Below are positions 17,085-25,129 of a stretch of 64,000 bases of DNA, in pieces. The notes beneath the pieces were generated by a model. The model was not told the DNA's origin. It made no database searches and was given only the letters and a program-made list of their open reading frames with translations. The DNA is from Streptomyces sp. NBC_01255. Its GTDB lineage: Bacteria; Actinomycetota; Actinomycetes; Streptomycetales; Streptomycetaceae. The position numbers were made by a program, and so were the translations under genes. Numbering within the stretch: the stretch's first letter is position 1; the number at the start of each line of letters is the position of its first letter. The DNA is taken from NCBI RefSeq assembly GCF_036226445.1, contig NZ_CP108474.1:5518001-5582000 (forward strand). Direction: 5' to 3'.

Positions 17085-18767
17085 TCACGCTCCGAGGATG
17101 CCGACGAGCAGCGGGCCGGTCAGCGGAAGCAGGAAGTTCGAGAGCGTGTACGTGATGGTGTAGCCGAGCATCGGCACGGAGCTCTGGGCCACCTGCGTGA
17201 TCGAGGTGATGGCGGGCGTCGAGCACTGCTGGCCCGCGATGGCACCGATGAGCAGCGGCTTCTCGATCTTCAGGAGCTTGCGGCCGACGACCAGCGAGAT
17301 CGTCGCCGGCACCAGGACCATCGCGATCCCGGCGAACGGCAGCAGCGCCCCGTACTCCTTGAGGAGGGGCCAGGCCTGCGGGCCGGAGACCAGACCCGTA
17401 CAGGCGATGAAGATCGCCAGGCCCATGTCCTTGAGGGTGGAGGCGGCCTGCGGCGGGAAGGCGCCGAAGGTCTGGGTGCGGGAGCGGAACCAGCCGAAGA
17501 GCAGGCCGGAGATGAGGCAGCCGCCGCCCGTGCCGAGCGACAGCGGGACGTCGCCGAACTCGACCACGACCTGCCCGAGGAGCGAACCGCAGACGATGCC
17601 GAGACCCAGGTAGATGAAGTCCGTGGCGTCGTTCTTCACGACCGCGCCGACCTTGGACGCCAGCTTCCCGAGGCCCGAGCGGGAGCCGACCAGGGTGAGG
17701 ACGTCACCGCGGCTGACGACGGTCTCCGGGGTCGCGGGCAGATGCTGTTCGTTGCGCACCACGTCCGTCACGTACACCCCGCCGGAGGAGAACTCCGGGT
17801 GCTCCTTGAAGAGGGTGTCCAGGGACTTGTCGACGACGCTCTTGTCGGTCAGCGAGACCTCGGTGGTGGCGAGCGGGGTGTCCAGGCCGGGGACGGCCGG
17901 GGTCTCCGGTCCGATGACCCGCCCCGCCTCGATGATGTTGGCCCGCCGGCCGACCGTCAGCACCAGGTCGGAGAGGGTCAGTTCGAAGTCGGGCGGGGGA
18001 GGGGTGAGGATCTTGCTGCCCCGCTTCACCGCCTCGACCGTGACCCGGCCGCCGAGCCGTCGCTCGAGCTCGCCGACCTTGGCGCCGTCGGCGAGCGTGA
18101 CCAGGAACGTCCGGCCGACCATGCCCGGGAGCGCCTCGCGCTCATCGGACTCCAGGGCGCCACCCGTGCCGCGCAGCTTCTCCCACAGCTCGCGCGAGGC
18201 GTCGCGGAGGTTGATCCGCAGCATCATCGGCATGATCTGGCTGGTGTAGATGACGATGGTGACGAGGCCGAAGAGGTAGCAGACCGTGTACGCGGTGGCC
18301 ACATGGCCCTGGTACTCGGTGATCTGCGCCTGCGTCAGGTCGGACAGGTTGCCGATGGCCTCCGTGGCCGTACCGACGACCGCGGACTCGGTGGCAGCCC
18401 CGGCGAGGATGCCGGCGGCGGTGCCGACGTCCAGGTCGAACGCCTCGGCGAGGCCGAGGGCGATGCCGACGACGCAGACGACCTCGATGAGGCAGAGGGC
18501 GAAGAAGCGCAGGCTCTTCTTGTTGAGGTTGGAGAAGAACTGGGGTCCGGCCATGTAGCCGAGGGAGAAGATGAAGAGCGCGAAGAAGATCGTCTTCACG
18601 TCGTCGGAGACGGTGACCTTCGCCCAGGCGCCGAGGAGCAGCGAGACGATCAGGGTGCCGCAGATGCCGCCGAGCGTGATGGGGCCGACCCGGAGCTTGC
18701 CGACGAGGTAGCCGGCCGAGAGGCAGAGGAAGAGGGCGAGTTCGGGATTGTCACGCAGGACTCCCAT
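17085..18767 (-). CDS. AspT/YidE-family aspartate:alanine exchanger-like membrane protein (first copy)
   Basis: 560 residues with the same architecture as the following gene: a helix block from the start (LALFLCLSAGYLVGKLRVGP), a central cytoplasmic region with TrkA-C-like motifs (REALPGMVGRTFLVTLADGA, FKEHPEFSSGGVYVTDVVRN), and a second block (LKDMGLAIFIACTGLVSGPQ, IGAIAGQQCSTPAITSITQ). It shares the AGQxxxxxAI signature with its neighbour but is clearly divergent from it, so the pair is an old duplication. First gene of the exchanger/decarboxylase operon; the promoter should lie in 18768-18856. The two proteins may form a hetero-oligomer or exchange different substrates. Confidence 0.9.
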   Translation of the reverse strand: MGVLRDNPELALFLCLSAGYLVGKLRVGPITLGGICGTLIVSLLLGAWAKVTVSDDVKTIFFALFIFSLGYMAGPQFFSNLNKKSLRFFALCLIEVVCVVGIALGLAEAFDLDVGTAAGILAGAATESAVVGTATEAIGNLSDLTQAQITEYQGHVATAYTVCYLFGLVTIVIYTSQIMPMMLRINLRDASRELWEKLRGTGGALESDEREALPGMVGRTFLVTLADGAKVGELERRLGGRVTVEAVKRGSKILTPPPPDFELTLSDLVLTVGRRANIIEAGRVIGPETPAVPGLDTPLATTEVSLTDKSVVDKSLDTLFKEHPEFSSGGVYVTDVVRNEQHLPATPETVVSRGDVLTLVGSRSGLGKLASKVGAVVKNDATDFIYLGLGIVCGSLLGQVVVEFGDVPLSLGTGGGCLISGLLFGWFRSRTQTFGAFPPQAASTLKDMGLAIFIACTGLVSGPQAWPLLKEYGALLPFAGIAMVLVPATISLVVGRKLLKIEKPLLIGAIAGQQCSTPAITSITQVAQSSVPMLGYTITYTLSNFLLPLTGPLLVGILGA

Positions 18768-18856
18768 CCGCCGTCACCTTACCCAATGGGGAGGAAAAGT
18801 GAGAATGTCGGACATAAGGGGAAGTTAACAGGGGAAACGGGGGAAATGGATCACCG

Positions 18857-18876
18857 CCTCACCCGTCCGGGTGAGG
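18857..18876 (-). terminator. Hairpin downstream of the ABC importer operon
   Basis: A perfect 8-bp stem, CCTCACCC (18857-18864) with GGGTGAGG (18869-18876), closes a 4-nt loop. It lies 44 bp beyond the stop of the last ABC permease gene and about 90 bp upstream of the AspT operon start, so it separates two same-strand operons. Confidence 0.6.
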
Positions 18877-18894
18877 GGCAGGTGTTCGAATGTG

Positions 18895-18940
18895 CCTCAC
18901 CCCTTCACCGCGCCCCGCCTCACCCCTTCACCGCGCCCCG
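18895..18940 (-). repeat. Tandem duplication of a 23-bp segment across the permease stop codon
   Basis: The 23-bp unit at 18918-18940, which holds the last codons and TGA of the permease gene, is repeated exactly at 18895-18917. The downstream copy is non-coding and in another frame, so two frames both end in the residues GAVKG. It looks like a recent slippage duplication. Confidence 0.85.
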
Positions 18941-19744
18941 CATCACGCCTCCCACGATGTGCCGGCCGAACAGCGCGAGCACGACGAGCAGCGGCAGCGT
19001 CCCGAGCAGCGCGCCCGCCATGACCACCGACTGGTCGGGCACCGTCCCCCGCCCCAGACCCGTGAGCGCCACCTGCACCGTCGGGTTCCCGGTCTGCGTC
19101 AGGGCGAGGACCGGCCAGAAGAAGTCGTTCCAGGCCGCCACGAACGACAGCATCCCGAGGACCGCCATCGCCGGGCGCGCCGCCGGCAGCACCACGTGCC
19201 ACACCGTCCGCAGGGTCCCCGCCCCGTCCATCCGGGCGGCTTCGAGCACCTCGGCCGGCAGGGCCCGCCGCAGGTGCTGGACCATGAAGAAGACCCCGAA
19301 GGCGGAGACGAGCGAGGGCAGGATCACCGCCTGGAGCTCGTCCGTCCAGCGCAGCCGCGCGATCAGTAGATAGAGCGGCACGACCCCCAGCTGAGGCGGG
19401 ATCAGCATCGTCCCGGCCACGAGCAGGAGCAGCGTGCCCCGGAAGCGGAACCGCAGCTTGGCGAAGGCGAAGCCGGCGAGGGTCGAGAACAGGACCGTGC
19501 CCGCCGCGACCGTCCCCGCGACCAGCGCCGTGTTCGCCAGGGCCTCGCCCAGCCTGGCATCGGTCCAGGCCGACGCCAGGTTCCCGGGCAGGTTCCGACC
19601 GAACCGGAAGGGCGGCGGGGTGGCCGCGAGCCGCGTACTGGTCCGCGAGGCGGCGACCGCCGTCCACAGCAGTGGGAAGAGGGAGACGGCCGTGAAGAGC
19701 GCGAGCAGCGCGTACGTGCCCCAGCCGGCCCGCTCCGTCCTCAC
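18920..19744 (-). CDS. Sugar ABC transporter permease, MalG/CebG type
   Basis: 274 residues, CUT1-family inner-membrane permease with six predicted helices (first GTYALLALFTAVSLFPLLWT). The EAA loop that contacts the ATPase is EAARMDGAGTLRTVWHVVLP. The GTG at 19742-19744 overlaps the stop of the other permease as GTGA. The segment IPPQLGVVPLYLLIARLRWT is typical of MalG-like subunits. No ATPase gene is present in the operon; in Streptomyces such importers commonly share the MsiK ATPase encoded elsewhere. The end of the gene lies in a 23-bp tandem duplication. Substrate is inferred to be a plant cell-wall oligosaccharide from context. Confidence 0.9.
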   Translation of the reverse strand: MRTERAGWGTYALLALFTAVSLFPLLWTAVAASRTSTRLAATPPPFRFGRNLPGNLASAWTDARLGEALANTALVAGTVAAGTVLFSTLAGFAFAKLRFRFRGTLLLLVAGTMLIPPQLGVVPLYLLIARLRWTDELQAVILPSLVSAFGVFFMVQHLRRALPAEVLEAARMDGAGTLRTVWHVVLPAARPAMAVLGMLSFVAAWNDFFWPVLALTQTGNPTVQVALTGLGRGTVPDQSVVMAGALLGTLPLLVVLALFGRHIVGGVMRGAVKG

Positions 19745-20940
19745 GAGGCCCGCCCCGGGCGCCGTGCGAGACCGCCGCGCAGGAGCCGTACGGCTCCGAA
19801 CAGCACGACCAGGATGAGGAGCATCGCCCAGGCGATGGCCGCGGCCCGCCCCAGATGGAGGTTCACCCAGCCCTGCTCGTACAGATAGAGCCCGAGGGTC
19901 TGGAACTGGTGATCGGCGCCACCGGAGGCACCGGCCCCGCTCCCGAACAGCAGCGGCTCGCCGAAGAGCTGGGTCGCGCCGATCGTCGAGACCAGCACGG
20001 TGAAGGCGAGGGCGGGCCGCAGCCCCGGCAGCGTCACGTGCAGGAACTGCCGCCACCGTGACGCCCCGTCGAGCGCCGCCGCCTCGTACAGCTCGCGCGG
20101 GATCGTCTGCATCGCCGCCAGGTAGATCAGCGCGTTGTAGCCGGTCCAGCGCCAGACGACGATCGACGAGACCGCGAGCTTCGACGCCCACGGGCCGTTC
20201 TGCCAGTCCACCGGGGCCAGACCGACCACCCCCAGGGCCCAGTTGGCCATCCCGTGGTCCCGCCCGTAGAACAGCGCGAAGACCAGCGTCGCGGCGGCGA
20301 CCGAGGTGGCGTACGGGGCGAGCGCCACGACCCGGAAGAACCCCCGGCCCCGCAGCCGTACGTCGAGCAGGTGGGCCACGCCGAGCGCGAGCAGCAGCTG
20401 CGGGACGGTGGAGAGGACGCCGATGACGACGGTGTTCGCGAGGGCGTTCCAGAAGAACGCGTCGTCGAGCAGCCGCGCGTAGTTGTGCAGCCCCACCCAC
20501 TCAGGCTCGGCGGGCGCGGTCAGCTCGACCCGGTGCAGCGAGGTCCAGGCGGTGGCGGCCAGCGGGAACACCCCGAAGGCCCCGAAGAAGAGGAAGAATG
20601 GCGCGACGAGCACGTAGGGCGCCCAGCGCGAGCCGACGGGGGTACGGCGGAGGCGCGGGCGCCGAGGCACGCCCTGGCGCGGGGTCCCGGCCCGGTCTCC
20701 GGGCCCGGCCCCGGCCCGGTCTCCGGGCCCGGCCCCGGCCCGGTCTCTGGCTCCGTCCACGGTGCCGGCCTCCTGAGGGCGAGCCCCGACCGGGGCTCCG
20801 GCCTCGGTTTCGGCGGGCCCCGGCCCGGCTGTCGGCAGGCCGGCCGTCGGCAGGCCGGCTGTCGGCGGGCCGGCAGGCCGCCGGGGCGCCGGCGGGTCGG
20901 TCGGCTCCGGCGGGTCCGTGGGTGTCTGCGTCTCCGTCAT
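19741..20940 (-). CDS. Sugar ABC transporter permease, MalF/CebF type, with a long low-complexity N-terminus
   Basis: 399 residues. The first 105 or so are Pro/Ala/Gly-rich and repetitive (TAGLP repeats, then two copies of DRAGAGPG). The membrane domain starts at RWAPYVLVAPFFLFFGAFGV and has a MalF-like EAA loop, YEAAALDGASRWRQFLHVTL. The ATG at 20938-20940 lies 11 bp after the binding-protein stop; GGTGAGGG overlaps that stop and can serve as ribosome-binding site. The N-terminal extension is encoded by 24-bp and 15-bp tandem DNA repeats, unusual for this family, where permeases usually begin close to the first helix. It is probably cytoplasmic and disordered. Confidence 0.88.
   Translation of the reverse strand: MTETQTPTDPPEPTDPPAPRRPAGPPTAGLPTAGLPTAGPGPAETEAGAPVGARPQEAGTVDGARDRAGAGPGDRAGAGPGDRAGTPRQGVPRRPRLRRTPVGSRWAPYVLVAPFFLFFGAFGVFPLAATAWTSLHRVELTAPAEPEWVGLHNYARLLDDAFFWNALANTVVIGVLSTVPQLLLALGVAHLLDVRLRGRGFFRVVALAPYATSVAAATLVFALFYGRDHGMANWALGVVGLAPVDWQNGPWASKLAVSSIVVWRWTGYNALIYLAAMQTIPRELYEAAALDGASRWRQFLHVTLPGLRPALAFTVLVSTIGATQLFGEPLLFGSGAGASGGADHQFQTLGLYLYEQGWVNLHLGRAAAIAWAMLLILVVLFGAVRLLRGGLARRPGRAS
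20688..20748 (-). repeat. 24-bp tandem repeat (about 2.5 copies) within the permease gene
   Basis: Units at 20688-20711 and 20712-20735 are identical, with a partial third copy to 20748. The unit is a multiple of three and encodes the octapeptide repeat DRAGAGPG in the disordered N-terminal extension, so copy number can change without frameshift. Confidence 0.85.
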
Positions 20941-20951
20941 CGCGCGCGCCC

Positions 20952-22292
20952 TCACCGGTCCAGCGCGTTGTCGATCGCCTTCATCGCGGCCTTCCAGGCC
21001 GACTCCGGCGGGCGGCCCGTCTGGTCGACCTGGAGCATGCCGACGTCGGCGAGGGTCTGGGCGACGAGGGCGTCCTTCGGGCCGACCGGGGCCTGCGGGA
21101 CGCCCCGGGCCGCCGCGGCGAAGATCTCGCCGACCGGGGCGTCGCCGAAGTGCGGGTGCCGGGCGTCCGCGACCGCCGGGAGCGCGTACGAGGCCGAGGC
21201 GCTCGGGAAGCTGCCGCGCCGCTCGAAGAGCACCGCCTGCTGGGCGGGCGCCGTCAGCCAGGCCGCGAGCCGGGCCGCCTCGGCGCGGTGCCGCCCGGCG
21301 GACGGCACGACGAGGAACGAGCCGCCCCAGCTGCCGGGCCGGGGCGCCGCCGCGACGTCCCACCGGCCCCGCCCGGCCGGGCCAGCCTTGTCCTGGATGT
21401 AGCCGAGCATCCAGGCGGGGCAGGCGACCGTGGCGAACGCGCCGTTCGCGAAGGCCTGGTCCCAGCCGGGCGTGAACTGCTGGAGCCGGGCCGTGAGCCC
21501 CTGCCGGGCGAACATCGCGGCGAGGTCCCAGGCCTCCCGTACGGCAGGGTTGACCGCCACGATCAGATCGCCCCGCTCGTCGTAGTACCGGAGCGCCGCA
21601 CTGCCCGTGACCGCCGCCATCACCCCCGAGGCGGAGTCGGTGAAGGCCGTGCCCTCCGGGGACCGCTCGCGGTAACGGACCCCGGCTGCCAGGTACTTGC
21701 GCCAGTCCCCGGCCCACAGCCGCCCCACCGCGCCCCGGTCGGTGGGCAGTCCGGCGCGGGCGAACAGGTCCTTGCGGTAGCAGACGGCCTGCGGCCCGAT
21801 GTCGGTGCCGAGCGCGAGCGTGCGCCCGTCGGGGGCGGTGCCCTGCGCCCACTTCCACGGCAGGAAGGCGGCCCGGTCGACGCCCGGCGCCGAGCCGAGC
21901 GCGTCGAGCCGGCCCGCCTGGGTGGCGAGCACCTCGGCGATGTTGCCGACCTCGACGGCCTGGACGTCGGCGAGGCCGGAGCCGGCGGTGAGGTGGGTGA
22001 GCAGCTGCGGGTAGTAGACGTCGTTGCGGGTGAGGGAGGTCTGCCGGACCGCGATGTCCGGGTGGAGCCGCATGTACGTGTCGTAGAGCCCGGCCTCCTG
22101 GAGGCCGAACGTGCCGAACACCCCGACCGTGAGCGTGATCCGCCGCCCGCTCCCGTCGACCGGCTCCCGCGCGGGGACGCCCGCCCCGGGCGGCGGTGCG
22201 GGGTCGGTCGCGCAGCCGCCGGAGAGCGCCGCGCCCAGGAGGAGGGCGAGGGCGAGTACGACGACGGGCCCGTTCCTCCTCCTGCTCCCCAT
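20952..22292 (-). CDS. Sugar ABC transporter substrate-binding lipoprotein
   Basis: 446 residues. A signal peptide with Arg-rich n-region (MGSRRRNGPVVVLALALLLG) leads to LSGGC, with C27 as the likely lipidated residue; Ser at -3 makes this lipobox slightly atypical. The mature protein has the CUT1 solute-binding pattern (LTVGVFGTFGLQEAGLYDTY, ALGTDIGPQAVCYRKDLFAR, ALRYYDERGDLIVAVN). It heads the operon followed by two permeases. Its gene diverges from the GH74 gene across a CebR-like palindrome, implying import of cello- or xyloglucan oligosaccharides released by the GH74 and GH10 enzymes. Confidence 0.88.
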   Translation of the reverse strand: MGSRRRNGPVVVLALALLLGAALSGGCATDPAPPPGAGVPAREPVDGSGRRITLTVGVFGTFGLQEAGLYDTYMRLHPDIAVRQTSLTRNDVYYPQLLTHLTAGSGLADVQAVEVGNIAEVLATQAGRLDALGSAPGVDRAAFLPWKWAQGTAPDGRTLALGTDIGPQAVCYRKDLFARAGLPTDRGAVGRLWAGDWRKYLAAGVRYRERSPEGTAFTDSASGVMAAVTGSAALRYYDERGDLIVAVNPAVREAWDLAAMFARQGLTARLQQFTPGWDQAFANGAFATVACPAWMLGYIQDKAGPAGRGRWDVAAAPRPGSWGGSFLVVPSAGRHRAEAARLAAWLTAPAQQAVLFERRGSFPSASASYALPAVADARHPHFGDAPVGEIFAAAARGVPQAPVGPKDALVAQTLADVGMLQVDQTGRPPESAWKAAMKAIDNALDR

Positions 22293-22447
22293 GCGCCCCG
22301 ACCGTAGTGCGGCTCCGCCCGGGCAGCGGGGGACAGCTCGCCGGGCCGCGCGGAAGTCACCCGCACGCACCACACCCCCACCCCCGCGTCGTCGAACGTC
22401 TTCGACGACTCCCGGACCTTGACCGTGTTCTGACCCCGACTCAATAG

Positions 22448-22461
22448 TGGGAGCGCTCCCA
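22448..22461. promoter_or_regulatory. CebR-type operator between importer and glycosidase operons
   Basis: TGGGAGCGCTCCCA is a perfect 14-bp palindrome identical to the CebR box described for cellulose and cello-oligosaccharide genes in Streptomyces. It sits 23 bp before the GH74 start and about 155 bp upstream of the binding-protein start, so one LacI-family repressor could act on the GH74-GH10 operon and perhaps on both divergent operons. Confidence 0.88.
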
Positions 22462-22483
22462 TTCAATCTTCGACGGGATACCC

Positions 22484-25129
22484 ATGCGCAGAACACGCCA
22501 CCTCCTCGCGGGGCTCGCCCTGACAGCGGGCCTCCTCGCGGGAGCGGTCCCCGCGACCGCCGCCCCGGAGACGCCCGTACCCACGGCCGCGGCAGCACCT
22601 TCGTACAGCTGGAAGAACGCCCGGATCGACGGCGGCGGCTTCGTCCCCGGCATCGTCTTCAACCGGACCGAGAAGGACCTCGTCTACGCCCGCACCGACA
22701 TCGGCGGCGTCTACCGCTGGAACCAGGCCGCCTCCTCCTGGACCCCGCTCCTCGACTCCGTCGACTGGGACCACTGGGGCCACACCGGAGTCGTCGGTCT
22801 CGCCTCCGACACCGTCGACCCCGACCGGCTGTACGCGGCGGTCGGCACGTACACGAACGACTGGGACCCCGGAAACGGCGCCGTCCTCCGCTCCGCCGAC
22901 CGCGGCGCCACCTGGCAGCGCACCGACCTCCCCTTCAAGCTCGGCGGCAACATGCCAGGCCGCGGCATGGGCGAACGGCTCGCCGTCGACCCGCACAAGA
23001 ACAGCGTCCTCTACCTCGGCGCGCCCAGCGGCAACGGCCTGTGGCGCTCCACCGACTCCGGCGTCACCTGGTCGAAGGTCACCAGCTTCACCAACCCCGG
23101 CAATTACCGGCAGGACCCGACCGACACCAGCGGCTACAACTCCGACGAGCAGGGCATCGTCTGGGTCACCTTCGACGAGTCCACGGGCACCCCCGGGTCC
23201 GCGACCGGCACGATCTACGTCGGCGTGGGCGACAAGGAGAACGCCGTCTACCGCTCCACCGACGCGGGCGCCACCTGGACCCGACTGCCCGGCCAGCCCA
23301 CCGGCCACCTCGCCCACAAGGGCGTCCTCGACGCGGAGAACGGCTTCCTCTACCTCGCGTACAGCGACACGGCGGGACCGTACGACGGCGGCAAGGGCCA
23401 GGTCTGGCGGTACGCCACCGCCACCGGCGCGTGGACGGACATCAGCCCCGTCGCCGAGGCCGACACCTTCCACGGCTTCAGCGGCCTCACCGTCGACCGG
23501 CAGCGGCCCGGCACGGTCATGGTCTCCGCCTACAGCGCCTGGTGGCCGGACACCCAGATCTTCCGCACCACCGACTCCGGCTCCACCTGGACCAAGGCCT
23601 GGGACTACACGTCGTACCCGACCCGCGCCAACCGCTACACGATGGACGTCTCCTCCGTCCCCTGGCTGACCTGGGGTGCCACCCCGGCCCCGCCCGAACA
23701 GACCCCGAAGCTCGGCTGGATGACCGAGGCCCTGGAGATCGACCCCTTCGACTCGAACCGCATGATGTACGGCACGGGCGCCACGATCTACGGCACCCAG
23801 GAGCTCACCCGGTGGGACACCGGCACGAACTTCACCATCAGGCCCATGGTGAAGGGACTCGAGGAGACCGCCGTCCTCGACCTGGCCTCCCCGCCGTCGG
23901 GCGCCCCGCTCATCAGCGCCCTCGGCGACATCGGCGGCTTCCGTCACACGGACCTCACCACGGTCCCGTCGATGATGTTCACCTCCCCGAACTTCACCTC
24001 CACGACCAGCCTCGACTACGCCGAGACGAACCCGAACACGGTCGTCCGCTCCGGACACGTCGACGGCGCCCCCCACGTCGCCTTCTCCTCCGACAACGGC
24101 GCCAACTGGTCCGCCGGGCAGGAGCCTTCGGGCGTCACCGGCGGCGGCACGGTCGCCGCGTCCGCCGACGGCAGCCGTTACGTGTGGAGCCCGGACGGCA
24201 CCGGAGTGCACACCGGCACCGGGGGAGCCTGGACCGCCTCCACCGGCATCCCCGCCGGCGCGACCGTCGAGTCCGACCGCGTCGACCCGAAGACCTTCTA
24301 CGGCTTCAAGGACGGCACCTTCTACGCCAGTACGGACGGCGGCGCGACCTTCACCGCCCGCGCCACCGGCCTCCCGGCCAAGGGCAACGCCCGCTTCAAG
24401 GCCGTCCCCGGCAGGAAGGGCGACCTCTGGTTCGCCGGCGGCGCCCCCGACTCCACGTACGGCCTCTGGCACTCCACCGACGGCGGCGCGACCTTCGCCC
24501 GGGTCTCCGGCGTCGAGCAGGCCGACACGATCGGCTTCGGCAAGGCCGCGCCCGGCGCCACGTACCCCGCGCTCTACACGAGCGCGAAGATCGGCGGCGT
24601 ACGGGGGATCTTCCGCTCCACCGACGCGGGCGCGAGCTGGGTTCGGATCAACGACGACGCCCACCAGTGGGGCTGGACCGGCGGCGCGATCACCGGCGAC
24701 CCCCGGGTCTACGGCCGTGTGTACGTCTCCACCAACGGCCGCGGCATCATCTACGGCGACACGACGGAGACCGGCGGCGGCACCGACCCGGGCACACCCC
24801 CGGCTGGAGGCGCCTGCAAGGTCGCGTACAGGGTGACGAACCAGTGGCAGGGCGGCTTCCAGGCCGACGTCACCCTGACCAACACCTCCGGCACCGCCTG
24901 GACCGGCTGGAAGCTGGGCTGGGACCACCCGGCGGGTCAGCGCGTCGGCCAGATGTGGAACGCCACCCCCGTCCAGACCGGCACCGCCGTCACCGCCCGG
25001 AACGTCGGCTGGAACGGCACGGTCGCCGCCGGGGCCTCCGCCTCCTTCGGCTTCACCGGCACCTGGACCGGCACCAACCCCGTACCGGCCGCCTTCACCC
25101 TCGGAGGTGCGACGTGCTCCGTCGCCTGA
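22484..25129 (+). CDS. Secreted GH74 xyloglucanase with C-terminal CBM2
   Basis: 881 residues. A signal peptide (HLLAGLALTAGLLAGAVPAT) ends near residue 27. Two seven-bladed propellers built from BNR/sialidase-type repeats follow (for example YRSTDAGATWTRLPG and FRSTDAGASWVRIND). The catalytic Asp of the family is expected in YARTDIGGVYRW (D72). A short Gly/Thr/Pro linker near 770 leads to a CBM2 domain (about 783-881: CKVAYRVTNQWQGGFQADVT and WTGWKLGWDHPAGQRVG). GH74 enzymes cleave xyloglucan, and some are reducing-end specific. It overlaps the GH10 start by 16 bp. Control by CebR is inferred from the upstream palindrome. Confidence 0.93.
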   Translation: MRRTRHLLAGLALTAGLLAGAVPATAAPETPVPTAAAAPSYSWKNARIDGGGFVPGIVFNRTEKDLVYARTDIGGVYRWNQAASSWTPLLDSVDWDHWGHTGVVGLASDTVDPDRLYAAVGTYTNDWDPGNGAVLRSADRGATWQRTDLPFKLGGNMPGRGMGERLAVDPHKNSVLYLGAPSGNGLWRSTDSGVTWSKVTSFTNPGNYRQDPTDTSGYNSDEQGIVWVTFDESTGTPGSATGTIYVGVGDKENAVYRSTDAGATWTRLPGQPTGHLAHKGVLDAENGFLYLAYSDTAGPYDGGKGQVWRYATATGAWTDISPVAEADTFHGFSGLTVDRQRPGTVMVSAYSAWWPDTQIFRTTDSGSTWTKAWDYTSYPTRANRYTMDVSSVPWLTWGATPAPPEQTPKLGWMTEALEIDPFDSNRMMYGTGATIYGTQELTRWDTGTNFTIRPMVKGLEETAVLDLASPPSGAPLISALGDIGGFRHTDLTTVPSMMFTSPNFTSTTSLDYAETNPNTVVRSGHVDGAPHVAFSSDNGANWSAGQEPSGVTGGGTVAASADGSRYVWSPDGTGVHTGTGGAWTASTGIPAGATVESDRVDPKTFYGFKDGTFYASTDGGATFTARATGLPAKGNARFKAVPGRKGDLWFAGGAPDSTYGLWHSTDGGATFARVSGVEQADTIGFGKAAPGATYPALYTSAKIGGVRGIFRSTDAGASWVRINDDAHQWGWTGGAITGDPRVYGRVYVSTNGRGIIYGDTTETGGGTDPGTPPAGGACKVAYRVTNQWQGGFQADVTLTNTSGTAWTGWKLGWDHPAGQRVGQMWNATPVQTGTAVTARNVGWNGTVAAGASASFGFTGTWTGTNPVPAAFTLGGATCSVA

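Noticed and set aside
15375..19373. A 1332-residue open frame on the plus strand.
   Set aside because: It runs opposite three convincingly annotated minus-strand genes and its translation is low-complexity Arg/Ala/Glu-rich, typical of antisense frames in high-GC DNA.
18897..19667. A second minus-strand frame ending in the same residues as the permease.
   Set aside because: It is a by-product of the 23-bp tandem duplication; its upstream part has no permease sequence.
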